NCBI RefSeq assembly: GCF_029963765.1
Contig: NZ_JALBYU010000017.1
Span: forward strand, 62,001-126,000
Reading direction: 5' to 3'
DNA from: Pseudomonas sp. UYIF39
GTDB lineage: Bacteria > Pseudomonadota > Gammaproteobacteria > Pseudomonadales > Pseudomonadaceae
Length of the DNA stretch: 64,000 nt
The notes beneath the pieces were generated by a model. It was not told the origin of the DNA and did no database searches. It was given only the letters and a program-made list of their open reading frames with translations. The translations under genes and the position numbers were made by a program. This document shows positions 1 to 9,357 of this stretch, one piece after another. Position 1 is the first letter of the stretch. Each line of letters starts with the position of its first letter.

Positions 1-232
1 GGATCAAAACCGCAAGAGCCTGAACCTGAGCGGCAACGAGACGCTGGATATTCTGGGTTTGACCGGCGTCGAGCTGACGCCGCGAATGAACCTGACGCTG
101 GTGATCACCCGTGAAAACGGCAGCCGCGAGAAAGTCGAGGTGTTGTGCCGGATCGATACCCTGAATGAGGTGGAGTACTTCAAATCGGGAGGGATTTTGC
201 ATTACGTGTTGCGACAGTTGATTGCCTCGTAA
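1..232 (+). CDS. acnA: Aconitate hydratase AcnA, C-terminal end (partial)
   Basis: The reading frame is open from base 2 to a TAA at 230-232 and gives the last 76 residues of a protein whose start lies left of the window. The sequence has the features of the end of the AcnA/IRP-type aconitase swivel domain: GNETLDILGL, then LVITRENGSREKVEVLCRID, and a final VEYFKSGGILHYVLRQL. AcnA interconverts citrate and isocitrate in the TCA cycle and is cytoplasmic. No iron-sulphur cysteines are visible because they lie in the missing part. A strong terminator follows 14 bases later, so the gene ends its transcription unit here. Confidence 0.85.
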   Translation, partial: DQNRKSLNLSGNETLDILGLTGVELTPRMNLTLVITRENGSREKVEVLCRIDTLNEVEYFKSGGILHYVLRQLIAS

Positions 233-246
233 CAGCCTGCTGACAC

Positions 247-275
247 AAACACCGCCTTCGGGCGGTGTTTTTGTT
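247..275 (+). terminator. Rho-independent terminator of acnA
   Basis: A ten-base-pair stem (AAACACCGCC / GGCGGTGTTT) closes on a TTCG tetraloop at 257-260 and is followed by a T-rich run. It lies 14 bases after the acnA stop codon. Confidence 0.9.
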
Positions 276-338
276 TAGGCCGGACGCCCCTATAATCGCG
301 CGCCCATGACACAGCTGTTGTGTACGACAAATAACCAC

Positions 339-428
339 TGTGGGAGCGAGCTTGCTCGCGATAGCGGAGTGTCAGGCAACACGATGCTGGATGTGACGGC
401 CCCATCACGAGCAAGCTCGCACACAAGG
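339..428. repeat. REPIN-like pair of REP palindromes (GTGGGAGCGAGC family)
   Basis: One REP unit at 339-363 (TGTGGGAGCGAGCTTGCTCG) faces an inverted and partly degraded copy at about 406-428 (ACGAGCAAGCTCGCACACAA). Two inverted REPs separated by about 40 bases are the usual REPIN arrangement in fluorescent pseudomonads. A better preserved pair of the same family is at 42820-42893. Confidence 0.8.
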
Positions 429-468
429 GACTGAGTCGCACCGCAGAATCTCGACACAAGGATTTTCA

Positions 469-1260
469 ATGATTGCCCTGCCATGGAACTACCTGGCCCT
501 ACTCTCCCTCGGCTATGGTCTGGCACTGATCTACGGTCACCTCAGCTGGCTGGCCGGGATATCCGTCGCGCTGCTGCTGGTCGCCGGTTTCGCCGTGCGC
601 CAGCAAAAGGTTCACGCCGGCCACTACCTCGGTCACGGGTTGTTCATTGTCCTGGTCCTGGCACTGGCGATGCACTGGCTTCCCGGTTTCTACAATGGTC
701 GTGGTTTCGCCCCTCAGCGATTCACCGACGATGCCGTGCCGTTTTTCATGTACCTGAATCAGGACAAACCCCTGATCGGGTTCTGGCTTTTGCTGGTCTG
801 CCCGTGGATTGTCGGCCGGCGTTCGCTGCGCCTTTCCATCTATGCCACCGCGCTGGGGCTGACGTTGAGCGCCGCGCTGGCCTTGGGTGGCGCGCTATTG
901 TTGGGCGTGATCAGTTGGGCTCCGAAATGGCCCGATCAAGCCTGGCTGTGGGCGTTTAACAATTTGCTGCTGGTGACGCTGGTAGAGGAAGCGCTGTTTC
1001 GCGGCTACATCCAGGGCGGTCTGACCCGGCACTTCAAACACCTGCCCTACGGTGAAAACCTCGCCCTGCTCCTCGCCTCGCTGCTGTTCGGCCTGGTGCA
1101 TGTGGGCGCCGGCTGGCAATGGGTGTTGCTGGCGAGCCTGGCGGGTGTCGGCTATGGTCTGGCCTACCGTTTTGGTGGCTTGGGTGCGGCCATCGCCACC
1201 CATTTCGGCCTGAACCTGCTGCACTTCGGCCTGTTCACCTATCCGATGCTTGCCGGATAA
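469..1260 (+). CDS. CPBP family intramembrane metalloprotease
   Basis: This 263-residue, strongly hydrophobic protein has about eight membrane segments. It carries the three signature motifs of the CPBP (CAAX protease / bacteriocin-processing, ABI) family: EEALFRG with E173-E174, the HVGAG motif with H211, and HFGLN with H245 and N249. These residues form the metal-binding active site of glutamic-type intramembrane proteases. The family includes CAAX prenyl proteases and bacteriocin immunity proteins, and the bacterial substrate cannot be predicted. The start is an ATG after a purine-rich AAGGA. It sits alone between a REPIN and the capsule promoter region, so no operon context helps. Family assignment is firm; role unknown. 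Confidence 0.85.
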   Translation: MIALPWNYLALLSLGYGLALIYGHLSWLAGISVALLLVAGFAVRQQKVHAGHYLGHGLFIVLVLALAMHWLPGFYNGRGFAPQRFTDDAVPFFMYLNQDKPLIGFWLLLVCPWIVGRRSLRLSIYATALGLTLSAALALGGALLLGVISWAPKWPDQAWLWAFNNLLLVTLVEEALFRGYIQGGLTRHFKHLPYGENLALLLASLLFGLVHVGAGWQWVLLASLAGVGYGLAYRFGGLGAAIATHFGLNLLHFGLFTYPMLAG

Positions 1261-1650
1261 CAAACCACGGGATCTAACTGACGCCCAAGCCCCAGCCTCG
1301 GTACCAAAAGTTATTCAGGACTCTGAATCACACGGCTGTAATCAGACATATCAGAAACGAAAATAACGTCCTCTGATCGCGACTGGCCGACCTACCCCAC
1401 AATGGCGAGATCAGCCGTGCCGCCCCCAATGGGCATTGGTTCTTACCGTATTTTTCAAAGCCAGCAGCCAGTCTCGGTAGTTATTTTTGTCAAGCTTCTC
1501 AAAGGAACTAAGTGGCTTGACTCCTGTCCGCCCCGACGTTTAACCTCGCGCCCCACTAATGGAAGCAATCCGTCATACATCGACTGATTAGTCCTCTGAA
1601 AATGAATTCAAGCAGCGCGTTTATCGCGCTGTTGTGCTGTGCGGTAAAAA
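1261..1650. other. Intergenic region, presumed promoter/leader of the capsule operon
   Basis: This 390-base stretch has no convincing gene. It lies directly before kpsM and must hold the promoter of the kpsMTED operon. It contains a JUMPstart-like block at 1467-1480 and, just before kpsM, a small hairpin (CAGCGCG / CGCGCTG, 1613-1631) that could affect translation. I could not place a convincing sigma-70 -35/-10 pair. Confidence 0.5.
1467..1484 (+). promoter_or_regulatory. Possible JUMPstart/ops-like element
   Basis: GCCAG, three bases, then CGGTAG have the same order and spacing as in the JUMPstart core (GCCAGGGGCGGTAGCGTG), in which the ops element recruits the antiterminator RfaH to long capsule and O-antigen operons. 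The last bases (TTAT in place of CGTG) do not match. The site is about 170 bases upstream of kpsM on the correct strand. Weak support. Confidence 0.25.
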
Positions 1651-2445
1651 ATGCTCAAGCCTCGCTCCCCCCTGAAAATCAAAAAATCCGTCATTTTCGC
1701 TTTGGTGCTGCGTGAAGCGCGTTCGCGTTTTGGTGATCGCCGTATGGGCGCTACCTGGACGCTGATCGAGCCGATTTGCCACTTGCTGATTCTCAGCGTG
1801 CTGTTTGCCCTGATTCGTGGACGCACCGTGGTCGGCATCGACTTCCCGGTCTTTGTATTGGTTGGCCTTGCGCCCTTCCTGCTGTTTCGCAACACCGCCA
1901 TGCGACTGATGAACAGCCCCAAGGAAAACCGCGCGCTGTTTGCCTATAAACAGATCAAGCCCCTCGACACCTATGTGGCGCGCGTGCTGGTGGAGTTCTG
2001 CATCTCGGCAAGCGTGTACGCGATCCTGGTGTTCGGCTTCGCCTGGTACGGCTTCGACATGTCCATCAAGTCGCCCATCGAGTGGATGCTGATCATCCTG
2101 CTCGGGGTATTGTTCTCCTTTGGCCTGGGCATGCTGTTGTCGCTGATCGCCCATGCCATGCCCAGCAGCGCGCTATTCCTGCGGATGATGTTCTTCCCGT
2201 TGTATTTCATCTCGGGCGTACTTATTCCCGCTGCCTACCTGCCTCACGCCATGCTGCCGCTGCTGCTGCTTAATCCGTTCCTGCACCTGCTTGAACTGAT
2301 CCGCGCCGAGATTTTCCCGCACTACGTACCGGTCGATGGCGTTTCGCTGTCCTACGTAATCGCCTTCACCCTGGTTTTGCTGTTCGTCTCCCTGGGTACT
2401 TATCGGGTTCGTCGACTGCATTTGATCTCCACCAAGAACGGCTAA
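1651..2445 (+). CDS. kpsM: Capsular polysaccharide ABC transporter permease KpsM
   Basis: This 264-residue ABC-2 type integral membrane protein is the usual size of KpsM/BexB/CtrC. Its N-terminus has the family-typical stretch ATWTLIEPICHLL, followed by about six hydrophobic segments and the EIFPHY region near the end. It forms the inner-membrane channel for lipid-linked capsule in group 2 (ABC-dependent) export, paired with the ATPase encoded 14 bases downstream. It is the first gene of kpsM-kpsT-kpsE-kpsD. The start is the ATG after GCGGTAAAAA, with no strong Shine-Dalgarno sequence and a hairpin just upstream. Confidence 0.92.
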   Translation: MLKPRSPLKIKKSVIFALVLREARSRFGDRRMGATWTLIEPICHLLILSVLFALIRGRTVVGIDFPVFVLVGLAPFLLFRNTAMRLMNSPKENRALFAYKQIKPLDTYVARVLVEFCISASVYAILVFGFAWYGFDMSIKSPIEWMLIILLGVLFSFGLGMLLSLIAHAMPSSALFLRMMFFPLYFISGVLIPAAYLPHAMLPLLLLNPFLHLLELIRAEIFPHYVPVDGVSLSYVIAFTLVLLFVSLGTYRVRRLHLISTKNG

Positions 2446-2458
2446 CCGCAGGCTTCCC

Positions 2459-3112
2459 GTGTTCGAGCTCAGAAATATCACCAAGTCGTACCTGACCCCC
2501 AAGGGGCGTCGCCACGTGTTCCGCGACCTGTCGCTGAAAATCCCCGCTGGCAAGAACATCGGCCTGATCGGCCGCAATGGCTCTGGTAAATCAACCTTGA
2601 TGCGCCTGCTGGGCGGTGCTGATGTGCCGGACTCCGGCACCATTGCCACCGACAAAAGCATCTCCTGGCCCGTAGGCCTGTCCGGCGGCTTTCAGGGCAC
2701 CATGACCGGACGCGAGAACATCAAGTTCGTCAGCCGCGTCTACGGCGCGGTCGGTGACGCCATGCGCCAGAAGATCGCCTACGTCGAAGACTTCGCCGAG
2801 ATCGGCAGCTGGATCGACGAACCGGTCAAGACTTACTCCTCCGGCATGCGTTCGCGCCTGGCCTTCGGCCTGAGCATGGCCTTCGACTTCGACTACTACC
2901 TGATCGACGAAGTGATGTCAGTGGGTGACGCACACTTCAAGCGCAAATGCGCTGACGTGTTCGAGGAACGCCTGCAGAAATCCAAGGTTGTACTGGTTTC
3001 CCACAGCATGCCCGAAATCAAAAAGCTCTGTGACGTCGTGCTGCTGGTGCGCGATGGCGGAGTGCAGATCTATGACGATGTCGATGAAGGCATCAAGGCC
3101 TACAACACCTGA
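2459..3112 (+). CDS. kpsT: Capsular polysaccharide ABC transporter ATPase KpsT
   Basis: This 217-residue ATPase has Walker A GRNGSGKST at residues 38-46, the short-form signature YSSGMRSRL typical of KpsT/Wzt-type exporters, Walker B YYLIDE, and a switch histidine in VSHSMPEI. It powers export of the lipid-linked capsule through KpsM. The start is a GTG 14 bases after the kpsM stop, so the two are translated as a pair. There is no C-terminal carbohydrate-binding domain, as in KpsT and unlike long Wzt proteins; export should therefore recognise the common lipid/Kdo terminus and not the sugar chain. Confidence 0.93.
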   Translation: MFELRNITKSYLTPKGRRHVFRDLSLKIPAGKNIGLIGRNGSGKSTLMRLLGGADVPDSGTIATDKSISWPVGLSGGFQGTMTGRENIKFVSRVYGAVGDAMRQKIAYVEDFAEIGSWIDEPVKTYSSGMRSRLAFGLSMAFDFDYYLIDEVMSVGDAHFKRKCADVFEERLQKSKVVLVSHSMPEIKKLCDVVLLVRDGGVQIYDDVDEGIKAYNT

Positions 3113-3160
3113 TCGCCCTGACCGTGGCGTGATTGTTTTATTTCAAGGATGCAAGTGCAT

Positions 3161-4267
3161 ATGAGCAGTACGGGTAAATTCAAGGGCTGGCGCCTGACAC
3201 TGGGACTGATCGTAGTACCAATGGTACTGGCCATCGCCTACTACAGCTTTTTTGCCGCGGACCGCTTTGTCAGCTCCGCGCAAGTGGTGGTTCGCCAGGA
3301 CGGTAACAACTCGGGCGCACAACTGCCAGGGCTAAGCATGCTGCTGAGCGGAACCAATCCCGCCTCCCGAGAAGAAACCCTGTACCTGCGTGAGTACATC
3401 GTGTCGATGGACATGATGCAACTGCTGGAAGATCGCCTGCACTGGGTCGAGCAATACAGCAAGCAACGCAACGACCCGCTCTTCTGGCTGGATAAAGACA
3501 CCGAGCGCGAGGACCTGCTCAAGTACTACCAGCGCATGGTCTCCGCCCACTATGACGAAACCACCGGCCTGCTGCGCGTTGAAGTACAAGCCTTCAGCCC
3601 GGAACTCGCAGAGCAGATGGTCAAGACCATTCTGGACGCCAGCGAGCACTTCGTGAACGAAGTCTCCCACAGCATCGCCCGTGAGCAGATGCGCTTCGCC
3701 AAAGGCGAACTGGAAGGCGCGAAGAAGAACTACACCAAACGCAAAGAAGAGCTGCTGCGCTTCCAGAACGTGAACAAGGTACTGGACGGTAAAAGCTCGG
3801 CCCAAGGTCGCGCCAGCATCATCGACACCCTCGAAGGCGAACACTCCAAAGAGCGCGCCGTGCTCACCCAGATGCTCTACAAGCTTCGCCCGGATTCACC
3901 GCAGGTCAAGCAACAACAGCAGCGTGTGAACGCCATTCGTGAACAGCTGAATGCGGAAAAACGCCTGCTGGTATCCGCCCCGGATGGTGACCAGCTCAAC
4001 GTGGTGGCCTCGCGCTTCCAGCAATTGACCCTCGACGCCGGCATCGCCGAAGAAACCTACAAGACCGCTGTTGCTGCACTGGACAACGCGCGTATCGAAG
4101 CCAGCAAGAAGATTCGTACTCTGGTTACCGTGGTCAGCCCGAACACGCCGCAGATGGCTCTCTACCCAGAGCGTCTCTACAACCTGGCAACCATCTTCCT
4201 GGCCCTGCTGTTGCTCTACGGTATTGCCCGCTTCCTTATTGCATCGATCGAGGATCATCGTGATTAA
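3161..4267 (+). CDS. kpsE: Capsule export inner-membrane/periplasmic protein KpsE
   Basis: This protein belongs to the PCP-3 family (KpsE/BexC/CtrB). It has an N-terminal membrane segment (WRLTLGLIVV to YYSFFAADRF), a long periplasmic coiled-coil part rich in Glu, Lys and Gln, and a C-terminal membrane segment before a short basic tail. It links KpsMT to the outer-membrane channel. The frame also has an ATG at 3149, but AAGGA at 3145-3149 overlaps that codon, so I use the ATG at 3161 (MSSTGKFKGW), which has suitable spacing. The end overlaps kpsD by eight bases. Confidence 0.9.
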   Translation: MSSTGKFKGWRLTLGLIVVPMVLAIAYYSFFAADRFVSSAQVVVRQDGNNSGAQLPGLSMLLSGTNPASREETLYLREYIVSMDMMQLLEDRLHWVEQYSKQRNDPLFWLDKDTEREDLLKYYQRMVSAHYDETTGLLRVEVQAFSPELAEQMVKTILDASEHFVNEVSHSIAREQMRFAKGELEGAKKNYTKRKEELLRFQNVNKVLDGKSSAQGRASIIDTLEGEHSKERAVLTQMLYKLRPDSPQVKQQQQRVNAIREQLNAEKRLLVSAPDGDQLNVVASRFQQLTLDAGIAEETYKTAVAALDNARIEASKKIRTLVTVVSPNTPQMALYPERLYNLATIFLALLLLYGIARFLIASIEDHRD

Positions 4268-5375
4268 ATCCATTTCTGGCCTGCCCCTTCGCCCCCTGAA
4301 CTTGAGCATGCGAAACAGCGCTGTCGCGGGTTTGATGCTGGTGACTTTGACTTTGTCTGGTTGCAGCGGCGTATTGTCGGGCGCCGGCCCATACAAAGGT
4401 GATATCGAAAGCAAAAGCCAAAGCACTGCGTATGACCTGGTGGACATCAACGCCAACACTATCGCTCCGTTCATGCGCCCAGCCACCAAACCGGCCAAAG
4501 CCAAAATCACCAGCCCTCTGGCACAAAGCGTGCGCCTGATGGGCGGTGACGTGATCAACGTGCTGATCACCGACAATGCTCCAGAAGGCAGCGGCCTGTT
4601 CGCCCCGCTCTCGACGGGTGGCACCCAACTCAAAGTGCGCATCGACGACAAGGGAATGATCTCCCTGCCGTACGTTGGCCATCAGTTCGTTGCCGGCATG
4701 ACCCTGATTCAGGTCGAAGACATGATTCGGCAGAAGCTCAAGGGCGTGACCACCGACGTGCAAGCGCATGTTGATCTGGTTGGCGATCTGTCCGGCTCAG
4801 TGCTGGTAGCGGGCGCGGTGAAAGCCCCCGGCCGCTTCTCCACCCTTCAAGGCCCGCTGACGCTACTTGATGCTGTTAACCAGGCAGGCGGACCGGTGAT
4901 GGAACCGCATTTGGTCAATGTCACTGTGCGTAATGGTAGTCAGGTCAAAACGTTCAACTACGAAGATATCCTCGCCGGTAACAACTTTGTTCTGAAACCT
5001 AACTCGGAAGTCGTTCTGGACCGCGCTCGCCAACGCTTTGTGGCTATGGGCGCTGTAGGCGAACCTGGCCTACACGATTTGCCATCGCAGAACGCAAGCC
5101 TGCTCGATGCATTGGGGTCTGTTGGTGGGCTGAAAGAAGTCAGTGCGAATCCGCAGGGTGTATTCGTATTCCGCATGGGTGAAGGCTACCCAGCCAAACC
5201 GATCGTTATGCGCATTGATATGCGTGATCCAGCGGCGATCTTCTTCGCCCGCCAAGTTATTCTAAAGCCGGATGACACAATTTACGTCACCAATGCGGCT
5301 GTCTATGAATGGCAAAAAATCATTACTCCTATCGTACAAACGATGGTTTTGGGTAGAGCAGTCAGCACTTATTAA
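4260..5375 (+). CDS. kpsD: Capsule export outer-membrane lipoprotein KpsD (Wza/BexD type)
   Basis: This 371-residue polysaccharide export protein has a lipoprotein signal ending in LSGC. The mature part contains the Poly_export domain (RLMGGDVINV to IDDKGMISLPYVG) followed by SLBB domains (VLVAGAVKAPGRFS, VAMGAVGEPGLHDL). It is the outer-membrane exit channel, closer in length to BexD/CtrA than to the longer E. coli KpsD. I choose the GTG at 4260, which has GAGG six bases upstream and overlaps the kpsE stop; an internal ATG at 4308 would still leave the lipobox. It is the last gene of the kpsMTED export operon and is followed by an inverted repeat. Confidence 0.88.
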   Translation: MIKSISGLPLRPLNLSMRNSAVAGLMLVTLTLSGCSGVLSGAGPYKGDIESKSQSTAYDLVDINANTIAPFMRPATKPAKAKITSPLAQSVRLMGGDVINVLITDNAPEGSGLFAPLSTGGTQLKVRIDDKGMISLPYVGHQFVAGMTLIQVEDMIRQKLKGVTTDVQAHVDLVGDLSGSVLVAGAVKAPGRFSTLQGPLTLLDAVNQAGGPVMEPHLVNVTVRNGSQVKTFNYEDILAGNNFVLKPNSEVVLDRARQRFVAMGAVGEPGLHDLPSQNASLLDALGSVGGLKEVSANPQGVFVFRMGEGYPAKPIVMRIDMRDPAAIFFARQVILKPDDTIYVTNAAVYEWQKIITPIVQTMVLGRAVSTY

Positions 5376-5420
5376 GTATCGGCCAAAAAGCCACTACATT
5401 TAGATTTGACATTATTGAAA

Positions 5421-5458
5421 TGACTTGACCCCATGCATAGCCATATAGGGTCAAGTCA
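5421..5458. terminator. Inverted repeat after kpsD, possible terminator or attenuator
   Basis: An 11-base perfect inverted repeat (TGACTTGACCC / GGGTCAAGTCA) with a 16-base loop lies 45 bases after the kpsD stop. It lacks a T-run on the + strand, so it may be a weak or Rho-assisted stop, or a processing point between the export genes and the strain-specific genes. Confidence 0.5.
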
Positions 5459-5630
5459 CTAAAAATCCGTACTAATAAAAAGTTAAAATCAATTTACAAA
5501 GCGATACGAGCCAATACGTCTAGTGAAGATGCAAAGCTGTCAGGCAAATAAATGACTGGCAACACATATCACCGACAGCTGACCAATACCAAACAGTGGA
5601 TGATGCTTGTAACGCCCCCCAGGATAAAAA

Positions 5631-8600
5631 ATGAATTTCGAAAAAGCGTTGTTTATGTCAAATTTTGGCGTCGATATGGGAATGCCGGAATTTAGAGTTG
5701 GCTCGTTTGCCACCTACCTCCTCCCATTCAGCCAAACGTACAAAAAAGCGTTCGAAGGCGACGTCAAATTCCTGATGGGATCCCACACGCTAGACCTGCT
5801 AAACCGAAAGCAAAACATCAAAGAGATAAATCGCGATAACTCATTTATCGTGGAAGGCGCCGACTACGCGCCTATTTTTGGCTATGGGGATGAGTTCATA
5901 CTTCAAAGCTACAACAATAATTTCGGCAGCAAACTCGAAACTTATCAAAACTATTTCGAACAGCTATTCGCGGGGTGGGTGCCAGACGTAATTTTTTGCT
6001 GGGAGTTCCCAACAACACTCTTCAGAAAACTATTCCCAAAAGCACTCGTCCTGGACATCATGCCCGGGGCCTATATGCGGCCTCCTTACCCTAAAACCAT
6101 CAGCATCGATCCAGTAGGCTTATACAAGAACTCGTTCCTGCAATCATATAATGCTGACGAAAATTACTCTGACCTTGACGACCTCAGCGACTTCTACCAA
6201 CTCAAGGACATGTATGCAAATTATTTCAATAATGATATTGATGTAAAAAACGTCATTCTTGACTTGGTAGATCCAGATCGAAAATTTGAAAAGTATTGGC
6301 TGGTTCCTCTGCAGGTTTCCAACTACTTTGGTTTCTATGCAAACTCAAAATACCGCGACCAATTTGAGTTCCTTACAGATGTCATGGCAAAAGCGCCAAA
6401 AAATGTTGGTGTGATTTTCACCCAATATATTGGCGGATTAGTATCAGACAAAGTAATTAGCAACAGAAATCTTGGGTACCTTCGAAACCTACACTCAAAC
6501 TTTCTTTACAGCACCGAGTTTGAAAAACTCGACAACCTGTCCCAATATATTATCCCTTGGATTGACACCGTTGTAACAGTATCAAGCACACTTGGCTTTC
6601 AAGCACTACTGCATGGTAAAAAACTAGTTTCGCCTTCCAACTCACATCTATCGTATGTCTCTTCTACACTCGAAGAAGATAAAGCCGTTTCCGAAGATTT
6701 TGTTGCATCGCTCATTTGCAGACAAAATCCGCTTGTAGAAAAACTCCTCAGCGATGTCGATTATTTCAGAAACATGATCATTTCGTTAGCTATGCGCAAG
6801 AGTGATTCTGCCGCAGACGTACTAAAGTCTCTACCAAAAACAAAAAACTTATACCAAGAATATTTAGCACTTTCTCCTTTTTCCGCTGCAGACAATCAAA
6901 TTAAAAAAATGGGCGGAGTTGTAAGCTGCAAGAAAAACTCACTGCGGAGCTTGCTGGACACAATAGATCACTTTGACATCGTATCATTTGACATTTTCGA
7001 CACACTATTGAAACGAAGCGTTTTCAAACCCGAAGACGTTTTTATTCTAATTCAGAAAAAACTGGAAGAACAATATCATCACTTACTTAACCCTCTAATC
7101 CTAAAACGCTTTCCAGAGCTGCGAGTCGGATTCGAGCGTCAACTTAGAAAAGAACTAGACGAAAAAAATGCAACGCTAGACTCGCCCGAAGTAAAAATTG
7201 AAGAGTTTTTCATCCACGATGTTTACAAAAAAATGCTCAACGCATTTGGCATCGATATCTCTTTAGCCGAAATACTTTCAAACGTGGAGCAAGAGGTAGA
7301 GTTTTCAGTCCTTGCCGCACGGTCTCTTGGGAAAATAATCTATGACTATGCAATCGCCAAGGGTAAAAGAGTCATATTAGTATCCGACTTCATCCATGAT
7401 AAATTATTCGTCACTAAAGCGCTGACCAATGCAAGCTATGTCGGCTACGAACATTTATACGTATCATCCGAGATCGGACTAAAAAAACACTCCGGCAGTT
7501 TGTTCACGCATGTACTTAAAGAACTAAACGTTACCCCAAAACAGATTATTCACATTGGCGATAACTCTACTGGCGATTTTTTGAAGGCAATAGAGTCGGG
7601 GATATACCCGACAAAAATCCTATCAACAAGAGAGCGCGTAAACCAAATCTTTAAAAATCGCAACCTGCAACTTCCTGTACTGGACAATAGTTTTTACTTA
7701 CGCTCAGCGGTAAATTTGTATGCCGAAGAGTATTATGACGCACTGCTAGTCAATGGAGACAAGCCTGTTACCTCCGCAAAAGAAAAGCGAGAAGCCTTTA
7801 GCACTCCAGGCGAATTCGGCTTTTTGGTGATGGGCCCTGTTCTTTATGAATTTGCAAAATGGATTTTGGACAAGGCACTTGAACAACAATGTTCGAAAGT
7901 TTTGTTTTTCGCACGTGACTGCTCACTGCCTTATCAAATGGCAATTAAGCTCGTTACCAATGTAAAGAAATACGCTGGGCTAGAACCTATTTACTTGGCT
8001 GTATCTAGGAAGGCGCTCACTTGCCTTAACGTTAACGAACCCAATGATTGCTTCAAAGTACGAATCGATGATTTCTCCAGAAACAAAACACTTTCAAGCT
8101 TGCTAAGCAGCAGATTTAAAATCGACTCCGAAAAAGTTGATGAAAAATACTATAAAAAATGGAACATCCTGAGTCTGGACTGCTATGTCAAAGAATGCAC
8201 ACTCGGAGCAATTTATGGCTTGGTATACGAATACATGTCAGAAAACTGGAACGAGTGGAGCACCGCGATAGAACCAAACAAGGTGGCGTTTAAACTCTAC
8301 CTTCAATCCAAGAAACTAAACAATCTAGACAACGTTGTCGCGGTAGACTTCGGTTATAAAGGCTCAGCCCATTCAGTTGTCTCTGACTTTTTCGACAATA
8401 AGTTTATTCCGCTGTTTTTCATGACTTATGGCGGGGAACTGGGTAACGCTCCCTATCCAAAAGCCGAAGCTTTTGCAAATAACAATCTGAATGTGCAGCA
8501 CAAGAGGTCAACGCCGCTTATCTCTCACAACTTGATTATCGAAACCATTATTAACGAGCCTATCGGCAGCCTAACGGCTTATGACCTAGTTGATGAGGTA

Positions 8601-9299
8601 CCAGAACTTTCCCGTGAAGAGCTGGAAAGCGACGGCCATCTAACAAAAATCCGTTCAATTCATTGCGGTGCAATGAAGTTTTGCGACCGCTGGATTCATT
8701 CCTTTGAAAATCTTGGCTACGAAATAAAACTCGAAAACAACTCTTCAACTTATTTAATGGATCATTTTTTCTCCAGCCCAGTGCAAGCAGATCTAAATAT
8801 CCTACAGGGATTGATTTTCGACAATTCTTATGCCGGAATTCAAAACATTTACATTCTTTCGCCCACTAGACCAAACGACTCTGATGTCTGGAAAGAGGGC
8901 TTGGCGCTCAGAAAAAAACTGACACCATCAAAAAATGTCGTTACAACTACCACTCAGAGCATCAAGGCAATTACAAACGCACTTGTAAAAAGTCAACCAG
9001 TAACTGAGAAGCCGCTCAGCCAAAAAAATAAATCAGCAGTTGATTTTTCAGTTCTAAAATCAGCAAACTTAAAACATATCAAAAGTTATCATAGAACAGA
9101 ATTTTTGTCCGTGCTCTCTAACTTTGCCTTTCCTGGAAAATCTTGCGTAATTGATCCAACCCTTATCGAAATGGTTATAACAAAAGGGAAGAACCATGTC
9201 GCACTTGAATTCCTTAAAGCAAACGGTGGACTTTGGCGATCAAAACTTAATCTAAAAGACAAAATCTACTTAACGAAAGCCTCTCTGAGCAGCAAATAA
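5631..9299 (+). CDS. Large capsule biosynthesis protein: GT-B-like glycosyltransferase plus HAD phosphatase and COG5610-type C-terminal domain
   Basis: This is a 1222-residue multidomain protein. Residues 1-400 resemble capsule glycosyltransferases of the KpsS/KpsC fold, with the nucleotide-site pattern VVTVSSTLGFQALLHGKKLV near residue 310. Residues about 445-680 are a HAD hydrolase with all four motifs: FDIFDTL, VSDF, the lysine in GLKKHSG, and HIGDNSTGD. Residues about 720-1000 match the domain that follows HAD in COG5610-type surface polysaccharide proteins (LFFARDCSLPYQ; AVDFGYKGSAHS). The remaining 200 residues are unassigned. It lies between the export genes and kpsF/kpsC, the position of strain-specific genes. 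The DNA is much AT-richer than its neighbours, suggesting transfer. Acceptor, donor and the phosphate substrate are unknown. Confidence 0.75.
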   Translation: MNFEKALFMSNFGVDMGMPEFRVGSFATYLLPFSQTYKKAFEGDVKFLMGSHTLDLLNRKQNIKEINRDNSFIVEGADYAPIFGYGDEFILQSYNNNFGSKLETYQNYFEQLFAGWVPDVIFCWEFPTTLFRKLFPKALVLDIMPGAYMRPPYPKTISIDPVGLYKNSFLQSYNADENYSDLDDLSDFYQLKDMYANYFNNDIDVKNVILDLVDPDRKFEKYWLVPLQVSNYFGFYANSKYRDQFEFLTDVMAKAPKNVGVIFTQYIGGLVSDKVISNRNLGYLRNLHSNFLYSTEFEKLDNLSQYIIPWIDTVVTVSSTLGFQALLHGKKLVSPSNSHLSYVSSTLEEDKAVSEDFVASLICRQNPLVEKLLSDVDYFRNMIISLAMRKSDSAADVLKSLPKTKNLYQEYLALSPFSAADNQIKKMGGVVSCKKNSLRSLLDTIDHFDIVSFDIFDTLLKRSVFKPEDVFILIQKKLEEQYHHLLNPLILKRFPELRVGFERQLRKELDEKNATLDSPEVKIEEFFIHDVYKKMLNAFGIDISLAEILSNVEQEVEFSVLAARSLGKIIYDYAIAKGKRVILVSDFIHDKLFVTKALTNASYVGYEHLYVSSEIGLKKHSGSLFTHVLKELNVTPKQIIHIGDNSTGDFLKAIESGIYPTKILSTRERVNQIFKNRNLQLPVLDNSFYLRSAVNLYAEEYYDALLVNGDKPVTSAKEKREAFSTPGEFGFLVMGPVLYEFAKWILDKALEQQCSKVLFFARDCSLPYQMAIKLVTNVKKYAGLEPIYLAVSRKALTCLNVNEPNDCFKVRIDDFSRNKTLSSLLSSRFKIDSEKVDEKYYKKWNILSLDCYVKECTLGAIYGLVYEYMSENWNEWSTAIEPNKVAFKLYLQSKKLNNLDNVVAVDFGYKGSAHSVVSDFFDNKFIPLFFMTYGGELGNAPYPKAEAFANNNLNVQHKRSTPLISHNLIIETIINEPIGSLTAYDLVDEVPELSREELESDGHLTKIRSIHCGAMKFCDRWIHSFENLGYEIKLENNSSTYLMDHFFSSPVQADLNILQGLIFDNSYAGIQNIYILSPTRPNDSDVWKEGLALRKKLTPSKNVVTTTTQSIKAITNALVKSQPVTEKPLSQKNKSAVDFSVLKSANLKHIKSYHRTEFLSVLSNFAFPGKSCVIDPTLIEMVITKGKNHVALEFLKANGGLWRSKLNLKDKIYLTKASLSSK

Positions 9300-9357
9300 A
9301 GGAACTGGTCAGTCTCTTAGAGGCTGGCCAGTTTCCGCTTAGGCAAATGGTTAAAAT

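Noticed and set aside
1402-1587. 61-codon open frame upstream of kpsM
   Set aside because: No ribosome site, no family likeness, and it crosses the leader region; treated as non-coding.
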